This document shows positions 34,325 through 42,647 of a DNA stretch of 64,000 bases, in pieces (position 1 is the stretch's first letter; every line of letters starts with the position of its first letter). A program made the translations under genes and the position numbers. Below the pieces are notes generated by a model. That model saw nothing but the letters and a program-made list of their open reading frames with translations. It was not told where the DNA came from and did not search any database. Origin of the DNA: Dactylosporangium aurantiacum (GTDB lineage Bacteria > Actinomycetota > Actinomycetes > Mycobacteriales > Micromonosporaceae); contig NZ_JNYJ01000016.1 in the NCBI RefSeq assembly GCF_000716715.1, forward strand, positions 62,001 through 126,000, read 5' to 3'.

Positions 34325-35923
34325 TCAGTGGCGGAACCTGGCGACGAGGGCCGCCAGGTCGGTCGACATGCGGGCCAGGTCGGCTGTGGCCTGTTGGGTC
34401 TCGGTGGCCCCTTCGCTGGTGAGGCGGGCGGCCTCGGCGACGCCGGTGATGTTCTTGGCGATCTCGGCGCTGCCGGTCGCGGCCTCGGCGACGCTGCGGT
34501 TGATCTCCGCGGTGGTGACGCTCTGCTCCTCGACGGCGGAGGCGATCGTGGCCTGGAGGTCGTCGATGCGGGCGATGACCCGGCTGATCTGCCCGATCGC
34601 GGCGACCGCGCCGGCGGTGTCGTCCTGGATGGTGCGGACCCGGCGGGAGATGTCGTCGGTGGCGCGGGCGGTCTCCTGGGCGAGCTCCTTGACCTCGGCG
34701 GCGACCACGGCGAAGCCCTTGCCCGTCTCACCGGCGCGGGCGGCCTCGATGGTGGCGTTGAGCGCGAGCAGGTTGGTCTCCTCGGCGATGGCGGTGATGA
34801 CCTTGACGACGTCGCCGATCTCCGCGGACGACGCGCCGAGCTTGCCCATCGTCGCGGCCGTCGCCGCGGTGATCCCGACCGCCTCGGCGGCCACGCCGGC
34901 CGCCTCGCCGGCGTTGCGGGAGATCTCCCGGATCGCCGCACCCAGCTGCTCACTGCCGGCCGACACGGTCCGCACGCTGCGGGAGATCTGCTCCGCCGCG
35001 GCGGACACGGTGTCGGCCTGCGCGGTGGACTCCTCCGCCGACGCGGCGATCTGCGTGGCGACGCCCGTCATCTGCTCGGACGCGCCGGACAGCGACGACG
35101 CCGACTCGTCGATGGTCGACACGGCCTCGCGCAGCCGCGCCATCGCCGTGTCCAGGGCGCGCCCCATCCGGCCCGGCTCGTCGCGTGAGGTCAGTCCGGT
35201 GGTGCGGGTCAGGTCGCCCGCGGCCAGGCCGTCGCACACCTCGGTCACCCGGTGCAGCGACGCCACGATCCGGCGGGCCACGAACGCGCCCGTCGCCAGC
35301 GCCAGCAGCAGCCCGGCGGCGAGCACGACGGTCGAGGTGGTGCGGCTGGACTCGTACCCGCTGCGGGCCGCGGCCGCGTTGCGGGCGGCGTCGGCGCGCT
35401 CCGCCTCGTTGAGCTCGTCCACGTCGGCGGAGATGCTCGACACCAGCGGGGCGGCCTCCGTGTCGCGGATGCGCAGCCACGCGACCAGGTCGTCGCGCTC
35501 CCCGGCGGGCATCAGCCTGGTCTTCGCGACCTGGACGTAGGCCCGCCAGTTCGTGTCCAGGTCGGCGATGCGCGCCGGGTCAGCGGCCGGGTGGCCGGCC
35601 CGGTAGGTGGCCAGCGCGGTGTCGAACGTCCGCAGGTCGGTGGCGAACGCCTGCGCGAACTTCGCCGTGTCGGCCCCGTCGCTGGAGATCGCGTGGTTCG
35701 CCACGTCCACCCGCGCCTGGGTCACCGCCTCCTGGATCTCACCTGCGGTCCGGACGTTGGCGACGTTGCTGCGGTAGATCCGGTCCGCCGCGTCGCTGGC
35801 ACGGCCGAGCTCTTCCAGCCCGAGCACCCCCACGACCAGCGCTACCAGCGCGGCCACCCCGACCGCCAGCAGGATCTTGACGTTGACGCCGAGGTCGGCG
35901 ATCGAGGCCCTCACCCGTACCAT
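34325..35923 (-). CDS. Methyl-accepting chemotaxis protein
   Basis: A 532-residue receptor: TM1 17-37 ([20 protein letters not shown]), a four-helix-bundle ligand domain, TM2 about 195-217 ([20 protein letters not shown]), HAMP, then a long coiled coil. The highly conserved hairpin tip [20 protein letters not shown] that contacts CheA/CheW is intact. It senses an external ligand or energy state and would require a chemotaxis operon elsewhere. ATG 35923 is 6 nt after TACGCT, a leaderless pattern; extension to 36070 is unlikely. Confidence 0.92.
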   Translation of the reverse strand: MVRVRASIADLGVNVKILLAVGVAALVALVVGVLGLEELGRASDAADRIYRSNVANVRTAGEIQEAVTQARVDVANHAISSDGADTAKFAQAFATDLRTFDTALATYRAGHPAADPARIADLDTNWRAYVQVAKTRLMPAGERDDLVAWLRIRDTEAAPLVSSISADVDELNEAERADAARNAAAARSGYESSRTTSTVVLAAGLLLALATGAFVARRIVASLHRVTEVCDGLAAGDLTRTTGLTSRDEPGRMGRALDTAMARLREAVSTIDESASSLSGASEQMTGVATQIAASAEESTAQADTVSAAAEQISRSVRTVSAGSEQLGAAIREISRNAGEAAGVAAEAVGITAATAATMGKLGASSAEIGDVVKVITAIAEETNLLALNATIEAARAGETGKGFAVVAAEVKELAQETARATDDISRRVRTIQDDTAGAVAAIGQISRVIARIDDLQATIASAVEEQSVTTAEINRSVAEAATGSAEIAKNITGVAEAARLTSEGATETQQATADLARMSTDLAALVARFRH

Positions 35924-36106
35924 GTCCACAGCGTATGCCGCCATGTACTGTGTGTAGTCGTACTTGTCGTGCTCGGGGCGTCGTGGCGACGGCCGTCGCG
36001 CGGCGCCGGGGCTTCCGGCGGCGCTGGTGGTGGTGCTCGTGGCGGCGGCGGGATCGTTCGTGCCCGGCATGCCGACCTGCGGACCAGGCTGTAACGACGC
36101 CCGCCG

Positions 36107-36601
36107 TCAACGCCCGTCCAGGGCCCCGTCCGGCCGCAGCAGGGCGCCGAACTGCCGGACCAGGTCGATGCCGGTCATCCCCGCCGCGGTGAACTCGTGC
36201 ACCTCCCCGCCGGTCATGCCGACCGTGACGCGCCTGCGCTCCCCCTCGTCGGTGCTGCGGGCCCAGACCATACCGGCCAGCGGCAGGTCCGGCGCCGCCG
36301 CTGCCTCGCGGATCGCCCGTGCGTGCCGGCGGGACAGGACCCATCCCGCGACCGCCGTCGCCGCGGCGGCGACCGCGAGGATCCCGGCACCGGCGAACAG
36401 GATGCCGCCGGCCCGCCCGTTGACCGCGCTGCCGACGCCGGTCGCGGTCAGCGCGACGGCCAGGGCGGCGAACGCGGTGCCGCCCGCCCGGCGCAGCAGC
36501 ACGGCCTGCCGGGCGGAGTGCCGGACCAGGTACACGCCGTCGCCGGTGAACCACAGCGTCGCCATGGTCCTGTCCGCCGTCTCCACCCCACGTAGCTGCA
36601 C
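36107..36601 (-). CDS. Two-helix membrane hypothetical protein
   Basis: A 164-residue protein: a beta-rich N-terminal region (TMATLWFTGDGVYLVRHS), two helices (FAALAVALTATGVGSAV, GILFAGAGILAVAAAATAVAG) and a basic C-terminal cytosolic domain (RRRVTVGMTGGEVHEFTA). PH-like or unknown; no function assigned. GTG 36601 lies 6 nt after TACCGT; an ATG at 36655 is the alternative. Confidence 0.6.
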   Translation of the reverse strand: MQLRGVETADRTMATLWFTGDGVYLVRHSARQAVLLRRAGGTAFAALAVALTATGVGSAVNGRAGGILFAGAGILAVAAAATAVAGWVLSRRHARAIREAAAAPDLPLAGMVWARSTDEGERRRVTVGMTGGEVHEFTAAGMTGIDLVRQFGALLRPDGALDGR

Positions 36602-36710
36602 ACCGCCACGGTACGCGCCGCCACCGGCACGCCGAGCGGTCATCAACCCCGTCATGCAGATGCGAGGCTCCTATACCGAACTCCTCGAAGAAGCCAGGGG
36701 CAGAGCGGGT

Positions 36711-36738
36711 TTGCCGCCGCACTTGCGGCGGCTAGAGT
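36711..36738 (+). promoter_or_regulatory. Promoter and inverted-repeat operator of the molybdate operon
   Basis: TTGCCG (36711-36716) and TAGAGT (36733-36738) are spaced 16 bp. An inverted repeat GCCGCCGC-actt-GCGGCGGC (36713-36732) fills the spacer. A dimeric repressor bound there would block RNA polymerase. The first gene's GTG is 6 nt after the -10 box, so the mRNA is probably leaderless. Confidence 0.65.
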
Positions 36739-36744
36739 GACCGC

Positions 36745-37158
36745 GTGACCGTGTTCCGGATCAGTGAGGCGGCCGAGCTGCTGGGCGTGAGCGCGGACAC
36801 CGTCCGCCGCTGGGTCGACGCCGGCCGGCTGGCCGCCGGCCGGGACGAGCACGGCCACCGGCTCGTCGACGGTGTCGACCTCGCCGAGTTCGTCCGCACC
36901 GAGGGCGCCGACTCAGGCATGTCCTCGGCGCGCAACCGGCTGCGCGGGATCGTCACCGCCGTCGTCAAGGACACGGTCATGGCGCAGGTGGACATCCAGT
37001 GCGGCCCGTTCCGGGTGGTGTCGCTCATGAGCCGCGAGGCCGTCGACGAGCTGGATCTCCAGGTCGGTTCGGTGGCCGTCGCAGTGATCAAGTCGACCAC
37101 GGTCGTGGTGGAGCGCTCCACCCCGGCCGTGGCCAACAAGGGGAGGAGCGGCTCGTGA
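36745..37158 (+). CDS. Molybdate-responsive regulator (MerR-type HTH plus TOBE/Mop domain)
   Basis: A 137-residue protein. Residues 1-55 are a MerR/excisionase-like winged helix (FRISEAAELLGVSADTVRRW, DEHGHRLVDGVDLAEFV). Residues 60-130 are a TOBE/Mop molybdate-binding domain (ARNRLRGIVTAVVKDTVMAQ, VVSLMSREAVDELDL, VAVAVIKSTTVVVER). It combines the functions of ModE in a different architecture and should repress the mod operon when molybdate is bound. The 3' end overlaps modA in GTGA. The inverted repeat in its own promoter is the likely binding site. Confidence 0.88.
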   Translation: MTVFRISEAAELLGVSADTVRRWVDAGRLAAGRDEHGHRLVDGVDLAEFVRTEGADSGMSSARNRLRGIVTAVVKDTVMAQVDIQCGPFRVVSLMSREAVDELDLQVGSVAVAVIKSTTVVVERSTPAVANKGRSGS

Positions 37159-37964
37159 CGTCCCGCTGGATCCGCGCCGGCCTGGCCGCGCTCGCGGCGC
37201 TGACCGTCGCAGGGGTCGCCGCCTGCGGCGACGACCCGAAGACCGCCGGGCCGCAGCCGTCGACCGGCAGCTCCGGCGGCGCCGCGGTCACCGGTGACAT
37301 CACCGTGTTCGCGGCCGCGTCGCTGACCGAGTCGTTCAAGACCATCGGCAAGGACTTCGAGACCGCCAACCCCGGCACGAAGGTGACCTTCAACTTCGCC
37401 GGCAGCTCCGCCCTCGCCACCCAGATCAACCAGGGCGCGCCCGCGGACGTGTTCGCCCCCGCGGCACCGGCGAACATGAAGACCGTCACCGACGCCGGCG
37501 GCGGTGCGGGCAGCCCGGCGACGTTCGTGAAGAACCAGCTCGTCATCGCCGTGCCGAAGGGCAACCCGAAGGCGATCAAGGGCCTGGCCGACCTCACGAG
37601 GCCCGGGGTGAAGGTCGCCCTGTGCGCCGAGCAGGTGCCGTGCGGCGCCGCGGCGAAGAAGGTCCTGACCGCCGCCGCCGTGAAGGTCACCCCGGTCACC
37701 CTCGAGCAGGACGTGAAGGCCGCCCTGTCGAAGGTGAAGCTCGGCGAGGTCGACGCCGCGCTGGTGTACCGCACCGACGCCAGGACCGCGGCCGCCGACG
37801 TCGAAGGCGTCGAGTTCCCCGAGTCCGCGGGCGCCGTCAACGACTACCCGATCATCGTGCTGAAGAAGGCGAAGAACCCGGCCGGCGCGCAGGCGTTCGT
37901 CGCCTACGTCCTGTCCGGCAAGGGCAGCAACGTCCTCACCACCGCCGGCTTCCAGGCACCGTAG
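37155..37964 (+). CDS. modA: Molybdate ABC transporter substrate-binding lipoprotein
   Basis: A 269-residue lipoprotein with lipobox VAGVAAC and a Gly/Ser linker. The ModA fold follows: ITVFAAASLTESFKTIGKDF, FNFAGSSALATQINQGAPAD, VFAPAAPANMKTV, GEVDAALVYRTDA. Ser in AASL and GSS are the oxyanion contacts of ModA/WtpA proteins. It captures molybdate or tungstate outside the membrane. GTG 37155 overlaps the regulator stop. Confidence 0.94.
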   Translation: MTSRWIRAGLAALAALTVAGVAACGDDPKTAGPQPSTGSSGGAAVTGDITVFAAASLTESFKTIGKDFETANPGTKVTFNFAGSSALATQINQGAPADVFAPAAPANMKTVTDAGGGAGSPATFVKNQLVIAVPKGNPKAIKGLADLTRPGVKVALCAEQVPCGAAAKKVLTAAAVKVTPVTLEQDVKAALSKVKLGEVDAALVYRTDARTAAADVEGVEFPESAGAVNDYPIIVLKKAKNPAGAQAFVAYVLSGKGSNVLTTAGFQAP

Positions 37965-37973
37965 GCTCCCGCG

Positions 37974-38786
37974 ATGCCGATCACGGACTCCGCGAGGGCG
38001 GCCCGGCGACAGCGGATCCCCGCCGGGCTGCTCCTGCCGGCCGGGCTCGGCCTGCTCTTCCTCACCTTCCCGCTGGCCGGCCTGCTGGTCCGCGCGCCCT
38101 GGGCGACGCTGCCGCAGCGGCTCACCGAGCCGGGCGTGCTCACCGCGCTGCGGCTGTCGCTGCAGTGCGCCACCCTCGCCACCGCGGTCTGCGTCCTGTT
38201 CGGGGTACCCCTCGCGTGGCTGCTCGCCCGCGTCGAGTTCCCCGGCCGGCGGCTCGTGCGGGCCCTGGTCACCGTCCCGCTCGTCCTGCCGCCCGTCGTC
38301 GGCGGCGTCGCACTGCTGCTCGTCTTCGGCCGGCGCGGGCTGCTCGGCGGGTGGCTCGACACCACGTTCGGGATCACCTTGCCGTTCACCACCACCGGGG
38401 TCGTCATCGCCGAGGCGTTCGTGGCGATGCCGTTCCTCATCATCGCCGTCGAGGGGGCGCTGCGCGGCGCCGACAGCCGCTACGAGGAGGCCGCCGCCAC
38501 CCTCGGCGCCGGCCGGTGGACCACGTTCACGCACGTGACGCTGCCGCTCGTGGCGCCCGGCATCGCCGCCGGGGCGGTGCTGTGCTGGGCCCGGGCGCTC
38601 GGCGAGTTCGGCGCCACCATCACGTTCGCCGGCAACTACCCCGGCACCACGCAGACGATGCCGCTCGCCGTGTACCTCGCCCTCGAGACCGACCTGGACG
38701 CCGCGATCGTGCTCAGCCTCATCCTGCTCGCCGTCTCCGTCGCCATCCTGGCCGGCCTGCGCGACCGCTGGATCACCAGCCCATGA
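37974..38786 (+). CDS. modB: Molybdate ABC transporter permease
   Basis: A 270-residue permease with about six helices and the EAA-loop YEEAAATLGAGRWTTFTHVTLPLVAPG, which contacts ModC. The ending LPLAVYLALETDLDAAIVLS is typical of ModB. It begins 9 bp after modA and overlaps modC by the ATGA quadruplet. Confidence 0.94.
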   Translation: MPITDSARAARRQRIPAGLLLPAGLGLLFLTFPLAGLLVRAPWATLPQRLTEPGVLTALRLSLQCATLATAVCVLFGVPLAWLLARVEFPGRRLVRALVTVPLVLPPVVGGVALLLVFGRRGLLGGWLDTTFGITLPFTTTGVVIAEAFVAMPFLIIAVEGALRGADSRYEEAAATLGAGRWTTFTHVTLPLVAPGIAAGAVLCWARALGEFGATITFAGNYPGTTQTMPLAVYLALETDLDAAIVLSLILLAVSVAILAGLRDRWITSP

Positions 38787-39853
38787 CGTCCGTCGACGCG
38801 CACGTCGTGGTGGACCGCGGCACGTTCCGGCTCGACGTCCGGCTGCGGATCGACCCGGGACAGGTGGTGGCGCTGCTCGGGCCCAACGGCGCCGGCAAGA
38901 CCACCGCCCTGCGCGCCCTCGCCGGCCTGCAGCCGCTCACCGCGGGCCACGTCACCGTCGACGGCACCGACCTCGACCGGCCCGGCCGGCGCCGGTTCAT
39001 CCCGCCGGAGCGCCGCCCGATCGGCGTCGTGTTCCAGGACTACCTGCTCTTCCCGCATCTCAGCGCCCTGGACAACGTCGCGTTCGGCCCGCGCCGGCAC
39101 GGCGTCGACCGGCGCACCGCCCGCGAGCAGGCCGCCGGGTGGCTCGACCGGGTCGGGCTCGCCGGCCACGCGCGCCGCAGACCGCGCCAACTCTCCGGCG
39201 GGCAGGCCCAGCGGGTCGCGCTCGCCCGGGCGTTGGCGGTACAGCCGGCGCTATTACTGCTGGACGAGCCGCTCGCCGCGCTCGACGCGCGCACCAGGCT
39301 CGACACCCGTGCCGAGCTGCAACGGCACCTCGCCGAGCACGCCGGCGCCGCGCTCCTCGTCACCCACGATCCGCTCGACGCGCTCGTCCTCGCCGACCGG
39401 CTGGTCATCGTCGAGGACGGCCGGGTCGTGCAGGAGGGCGACGCCGCGACCATCACCGCCCGGCCCCGCACCGACTACGTCGCCCGGTTGGTCGGGCTCA
39501 ACCTGTACCGGGGACGCGCCGACGGCCACACCGTGCACCTGGCCGACGGGTTCAGCCTCGCCGCCGCCGACCCCCTCGACGGCGACGCCTTCGTGGTGTT
39601 CCGGCCCGCCGCGGTCGCCCTGCACCCGCACCAGCCGGACGGCAGCCCGCGCAACACGTGGCAGGCGACCGTCGCCGGGATCCAGCGCCACGGCGACAAC
39701 CTGCGCATCCAGCTCACCGGGCCGATCACCGCCGCCGCCGACGTCACCCCGGCCGCCGCCGCGCACCTGCACCTGGCCCCGGGCCAGCGGCTGTGGGCCG
39801 CCGTCAAGGCCGCCGAGACGCACGCCTACCCGGCCGCCGAGGCCCGGAGCTAG
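38783..39853 (+). CDS. modC: Molybdate ABC transporter ATPase
   Basis: A 356-residue ATPase: Walker A LLGPNGAGKTTALRAL, Q-loop VVFQDYLLFPHLS, signature RQLSGGQAQRVALARALA, Walker B ALLLLDEPLAALDA, and H-loop LLVTHDPLDALVLADR. The C-terminal 110 residues form a TOBE/Mop domain (NTWQATVAGIQRHGDNLRIQ), which senses cytosolic oxyanion. Complete. The hairpin 39853-39873 at its stop ends the operon. Confidence 0.94.
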   Translation: MTSVDAHVVVDRGTFRLDVRLRIDPGQVVALLGPNGAGKTTALRALAGLQPLTAGHVTVDGTDLDRPGRRRFIPPERRPIGVVFQDYLLFPHLSALDNVAFGPRRHGVDRRTAREQAAGWLDRVGLAGHARRRPRQLSGGQAQRVALARALAVQPALLLLDEPLAALDARTRLDTRAELQRHLAEHAGAALLVTHDPLDALVLADRLVIVEDGRVVQEGDAATITARPRTDYVARLVGLNLYRGRADGHTVHLADGFSLAAADPLDGDAFVVFRPAAVALHPHQPDGSPRNTWQATVAGIQRHGDNLRIQLTGPITAAADVTPAAAAHLHLAPGQRLWAAVKAAETHAYPAAEARS

Positions 39854-39873
39854 GTTGCCGATGATCGGCAACC
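39853..39873 (+). terminator. Hairpin terminator of the mod operon
   Basis: GGTTGCCGA-tga-TCGGCAACC: perfect 9-bp arms and a 3-nt loop, starting on the last base of the modC stop codon. Confidence 0.75.
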
Positions 39874-40221
39874 GGACCGGGGTCAGGTTTGCCGACGGCT
39901 CCCGATGTCCGCCCCAGGCGGGTCGCCGATGCTGGAGGTTCCTTCGGTACGGCGCACGCGGGATGGTGATCATGGCGACTGGTGTGGTGAACGGCGGGCC
40001 GACCGCTGTCCCCGTCGCTGTGCGCCCCGCGCCGGCGGCGGCACGAGCGCTGCGGGGACGGCTCGCGCTCGCGCGCTCCTTCCGGCAGTCGTCACACGCC
40101 CCCGGCCGTGCCGGCGTGACGACCGCCGCCCGCTGACCGCCGGTTCCCGCACTCCGCCGCACGCGGCACCCCTCGCTCGAGCTTGCCTTGGGCCGCGTCC
40201 TGGCACCCAGAGGAGACTTCC
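39874..40221. other. Intergenic region, at most a doubtful 54-codon frame
   Basis: No strong gene. A + frame from ATG 39972 to TGA 40136 encodes a basic Ala/Arg-rich peptide (RPAPAAARALRGRLALARSF) without a good RBS or homologue, and I do not call it. The RBS AGGAGA of the actin-fold gene is at 40211-40216. Confidence 0.3.
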
Positions 40222-40995
40222 ATGTTCACCCAGCCATCCGTCGACACCGTGTCGCACGGGCCTTCGGCGGTCGGGCTCGACCTCGGCGGCGCGAGCATCA
40301 GGGTCTGGGCGTCGGGCCACGGCATGCTGCAGCTCGGGTACCCGGCGACCCCGCCCGCGGCCGGTCCCGGCCCGGTCGTCCGGGGCCGGATCACCGACCC
40401 GGCCGCGATGTGGGCGCTGCTGTCGGGCCTGCGGGCCGGCCGCCGGCGACCACTGCCCGGCGGCGCCATCGTCGTGGCGTGCCGGCCCGTGGGCAGCGAC
40501 ACCTCGGTGGAGTCGGCGGTGCGCGGGGTGGTCACGACGGTGTTCGAGCCGGAGCGCCTGCTGTTCATCGACACCGTCCGAGCCGCCGCGATCGGCGCCG
40601 GCGCGACCTCGTCGCCGCTGCTCATCGCCGACATCGGCGCGCACCTGACCGAGGTCGCCGTGCTCGCCGACGGGCTGACCGTCGCAGCCCGGCGGCGCGA
40701 CGTCGGCCTGCACGACGCCGGCGGGCCGGACCCTGACGCGGCGGTCGTCGCGGCCGTCGCCGACCTCGTCCGCCAGGTGTGCCGGCAGGCCGGCGACCGC
40801 CAGGCCGTCGCGGCGGCGGTCCGTGGCGGCCTGCTCCTCGTCGGCGGCGGCGCGTCCCGGCCACGGCTGGCCGCCCGCATCGCCGGCACCGCCGGCACCC
40901 CGGTCCGCCGGCCGGCCGCGCCGCACCTGGCCGCGGCGCGCGGGGCGGGGCTGGCCGCACTGGCCGCGCTGCGCCGGGGCGCCATGCGGCCCTGA
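40222..40995 (+). CDS. Short MreB/Hsp70-like actin-fold protein
   Basis: A 257-residue protein with actin/Hsp70 ATPase signatures: phosphate-1 AVGLDLGGASIRVWAS, phosphate-2 LLIADIGAHLTEVAVLADG, and adenosine motif LLLVGGGASRPRLAARIAG. MreB is about 340 residues; this chain lacks most of subdomain IB/IIB, so it is a minimal relative of unknown role, not a bona fide cell-shape MreB. The stop codon lies inside the first unit of the 34-bp tandem repeat that follows. Confidence 0.75.
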   Translation: MFTQPSVDTVSHGPSAVGLDLGGASIRVWASGHGMLQLGYPATPPAAGPGPVVRGRITDPAAMWALLSGLRAGRRRPLPGGAIVVACRPVGSDTSVESAVRGVVTTVFEPERLLFIDTVRAAAIGAGATSSPLLIADIGAHLTEVAVLADGLTVAARRRDVGLHDAGGPDPDAAVVAAVADLVRQVCRQAGDRQAVAAAVRGGLLLVGGGASRPRLAARIAGTAGTPVRRPAAPHLAAARGAGLAALAALRRGAMRP

Positions 40996-41215
40996 CCGGC
41001 ACGCACGCCGCGGTGTGCAGCGGCCCTGACCGGCACGCACGCCGCGGTGTGCAGCGGCCCTGACCCGCACGCACGGTGCGGTGTCATCCGGCCCGGACCG
41101 GCACGCACGTGCAGTCCCATCCGGCCCGGACCGGCACGCACAGTGTGGTGTCATCCGGCCCGGACCGGCACGCCGGGCGACGCCGCAGTGCCTAAGCGGC
41201 CCTGGCCGACACGCC
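40986..41215 (+). repeat. 34-bp tandem repeat array (about 6-7 degenerate units)
   Basis: The unit begins GCGGCCCTGACCGGCACG and ends CGCGGTGTGCA. Units 1 (40986-41019) and 2 (41020-41053) are identical. Units 3-5 keep GGCCC(T/G)GACC(G/C)GCACGCAC and end GTGTCATCC. Units 6-7 decay. There are no unique spacers, so it is not a CRISPR. The first unit includes the last codons and stop of the actin-fold gene. Confidence 0.85.
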
Positions 41216-41660
41216 AGCACCGCGCCGCCGGCACCGCACTGCGGACGCCGCAGGCACCGCACCGCAGGCACCCCACGTCACCGCAGGCCGCCATTAGCTC
41301 CAGGCCGCACCGCCGGCACCGGGGCACCGCCAGCACCGCCGCACCGCTCGCACCGCGCGCAGCCGTTGGCTCCAGGCCGCGCCGTAGCTCCAACTCATAT
41401 ATCAACTGGTTGGACCAGTAGCGAGGTTGATGACTGGATCAGAGAACAGGCAGACCCGATGCCGCGCCGCACCACCGACGCACGCAACGCCCCCGCATTC
41501 AGCGTCGGCACCGCGCGGCACCGCCCGGCACCGCACTGCGGGCACCGCAACACGCATCGCCCGCCCGCACCGCACGCACAACAAGCACCGCCGCACAACA
41601 GGCACCACAGGCACCGCCGCACGACAGGTACCGCCGCACCGCACGCACGGGCCGCGTACT
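41216..41660 (+). repeat. GCACCGC-rich low-complexity region, no gene
   Basis: Two blocks (about 41216-41390 and 41490-41660) are built from irregular GCACCGC/GGCACCGCA words with strong C+A bias on the + strand. AGCTCCAGGCCGC occurs twice. The reading frames across it have abnormal His/Arg/Thr/Pro composition and are not credible. An AT-richer island (41391-41460) separates the blocks. Confidence 0.7.
41405..41419. promoter_or_regulatory. GntR-type operator-like palindrome in an AT-rich island
   Basis: ACTGGT-tgg-ACCAGT contains TGGTnnnACCA, the core of many FadR-subfamily GntR sites. It is preceded by CATATATC, a possible -10. No GntR regulator is nearby and no clear gene starts downstream. 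Confidence 0.4.
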
Positions 41661-41746
41661 CGGCACGGCGCGGGGCGCTCTGGGGCTTTGCCGCGCTGTT
41701 CTCCGGCGCGGGCCGCTTTTCGACACACACGATGGGAGCACCACGC

Positions 41747-42064
41747 ATGGACGTCGACACCGCCGCGAACACCGACACGGTGCGGCAGACGTTGCAGGAC
41801 CAGCTGCGCCAGCACACCGAGACCCTCGCGGCCCTGGTCGCGGCGGGCGCCGACCCGGACACCGCCGGCGAGGACCCGCAGGCCGTGGCCGCCCGTACGG
41901 CCGCCGCCCGGCAGGCCATCGAGGAGACCAACGCCGCGCTGGCGCGGGTCGCCGCGGGCAGCTACGGGCGGTGCGAGCGCTGCGCCGGTCCGATCCCCGC
42001 CGAGCGGCTGGAGATCCTGCCGCACGCCCGGCTGTGCGTGCCGTGCCACGCCCGCGGGCGCTGA
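41747..42064 (+). CDS. DksA/TraR-family zinc-finger protein (1)
   Basis: A 105-residue protein: N-terminal coiled-coil helices (TVRQTLQDQLRQHTETLAAL ... AAARQAIEETNAALARVA), then the complete four-Cys finger CERC-x17-CVPC. DksA/TraR proteins enter the RNA polymerase secondary channel and modulate initiation, often with ppGpp. GGGAGC is the RBS. It is followed 11 bp later by a paralogue. Confidence 0.88.
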   Translation: MDVDTAANTDTVRQTLQDQLRQHTETLAALVAAGADPDTAGEDPQAVAARTAAARQAIEETNAALARVAAGSYGRCERCAGPIPAERLEILPHARLCVPCHARGR

Positions 42065-42075
42065 GCAGGCCGGCC

Positions 42076-42396
42076 ATGACGGGCGTCCTCAGCAGGCAGC
42101 GGGAGCTCGATGCGCTGCGGGTGCTGCTGTACGAGCACCGCGACCGCTGCCACACCCAGCTCCGCCTGCTCAACCAGCCACCGCGGGACGGCGCCGGCAC
42201 CGAGCAGCCGGCGCTGGCCGCGCTCACCCGGCACCGGCTCCGCGACCTGGAGCACGCGCTGCACGCGATCGACCGCGGCACCTACGGCGTGTGCGCCGGC
42301 TGTACCGCCGACATCCGCATCGACGACCTGCTCCGGCAGCCGGCGGCGACCCGCTGTCCCGGCTGCGCCGATGCCGGTCACCGGCCTGCGGTGTGA
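42076..42396 (+). CDS. DksA/TraR-family zinc-finger protein (2)
   Basis: A 106-residue paralogue of the previous gene with the same plan: helical N-terminus (RQRELDALRVLLYEHRDRCH), YGVCAGC and RCPGC forming C-x2-C-x17-C-x2-C. Different acidic residues at the coiled-coil tip suggest a distinct effect on RNA polymerase. It is followed 12 bp later by the orphan KhtT-like gene, so the three are probably one transcript. Confidence 0.85.
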   Translation: MTGVLSRQRELDALRVLLYEHRDRCHTQLRLLNQPPRDGAGTEQPALAALTRHRLRDLEHALHAIDRGTYGVCAGCTADIRIDDLLRQPAATRCPGCADAGHRPAV

Positions 42397-42408
42397 CGCG
42401 GCGCCGGC

Positions 42409-42642
42409 ATGGAGATCGAACGGACCGCGCTGCCCGGCATCGGCACCTGCCGGGCGTTCACCACCGCCGCCGGGCACCGGGTGGCGGTGGTCGCGCAGCA
42501 CGCCGGCGGCCGGCGGGAGCTCATCCACGGTCCCGACGGCCGGTCCCGCCTCACCCTCACCAGGGAGGAGGCGATCGTCCTGGCCGGGCTGCTCGGGGTC
42601 TTCGACGTCACCGGCGACGCAGACCCGAGCGCCCGGCCGTGA
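42409..42642 (+). CDS. Orphan KhtT-N (cation antiporter regulatory) domain protein
   Basis: A 77-residue protein: ERTALPGIGTCRAFTTAAGH, RVAVVAQHAGGRRELIHGPD, LTLTREEAIVLAGLLG. It matches the N-terminal domain of KhtT-type subunits and resembles the first half of the 17013-17465 protein, but the RCK-C domain and the antiporter are both missing. Possibly a free-standing modulator or a truncated gene. Confidence 0.65.
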   Translation: MEIERTALPGIGTCRAFTTAAGHRVAVVAQHAGGRRELIHGPDGRSRLTLTREEAIVLAGLLGVFDVTGDADPSARP

Positions 42643-42647
42643 GCGGG

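Noticed and set aside
33660..35540. Open plus-strand frame of 626 codons across the IS/ZIP/MCP region
   Set aside because: Only residues matching the ZIP fragment are protein-like; the rest is antisense to a well-formed chemotaxis receptor.
40222..40995. Genuine cell-shape MreB
   Set aside because: About 80 residues short, no mreCD or rod genes nearby, and the sequence between phosphate motifs is divergent.
40986..41215. Possible CRISPR array
   Set aside because: Units abut head to tail with no unique spacers, units degrade progressively, and no cas genes are present.
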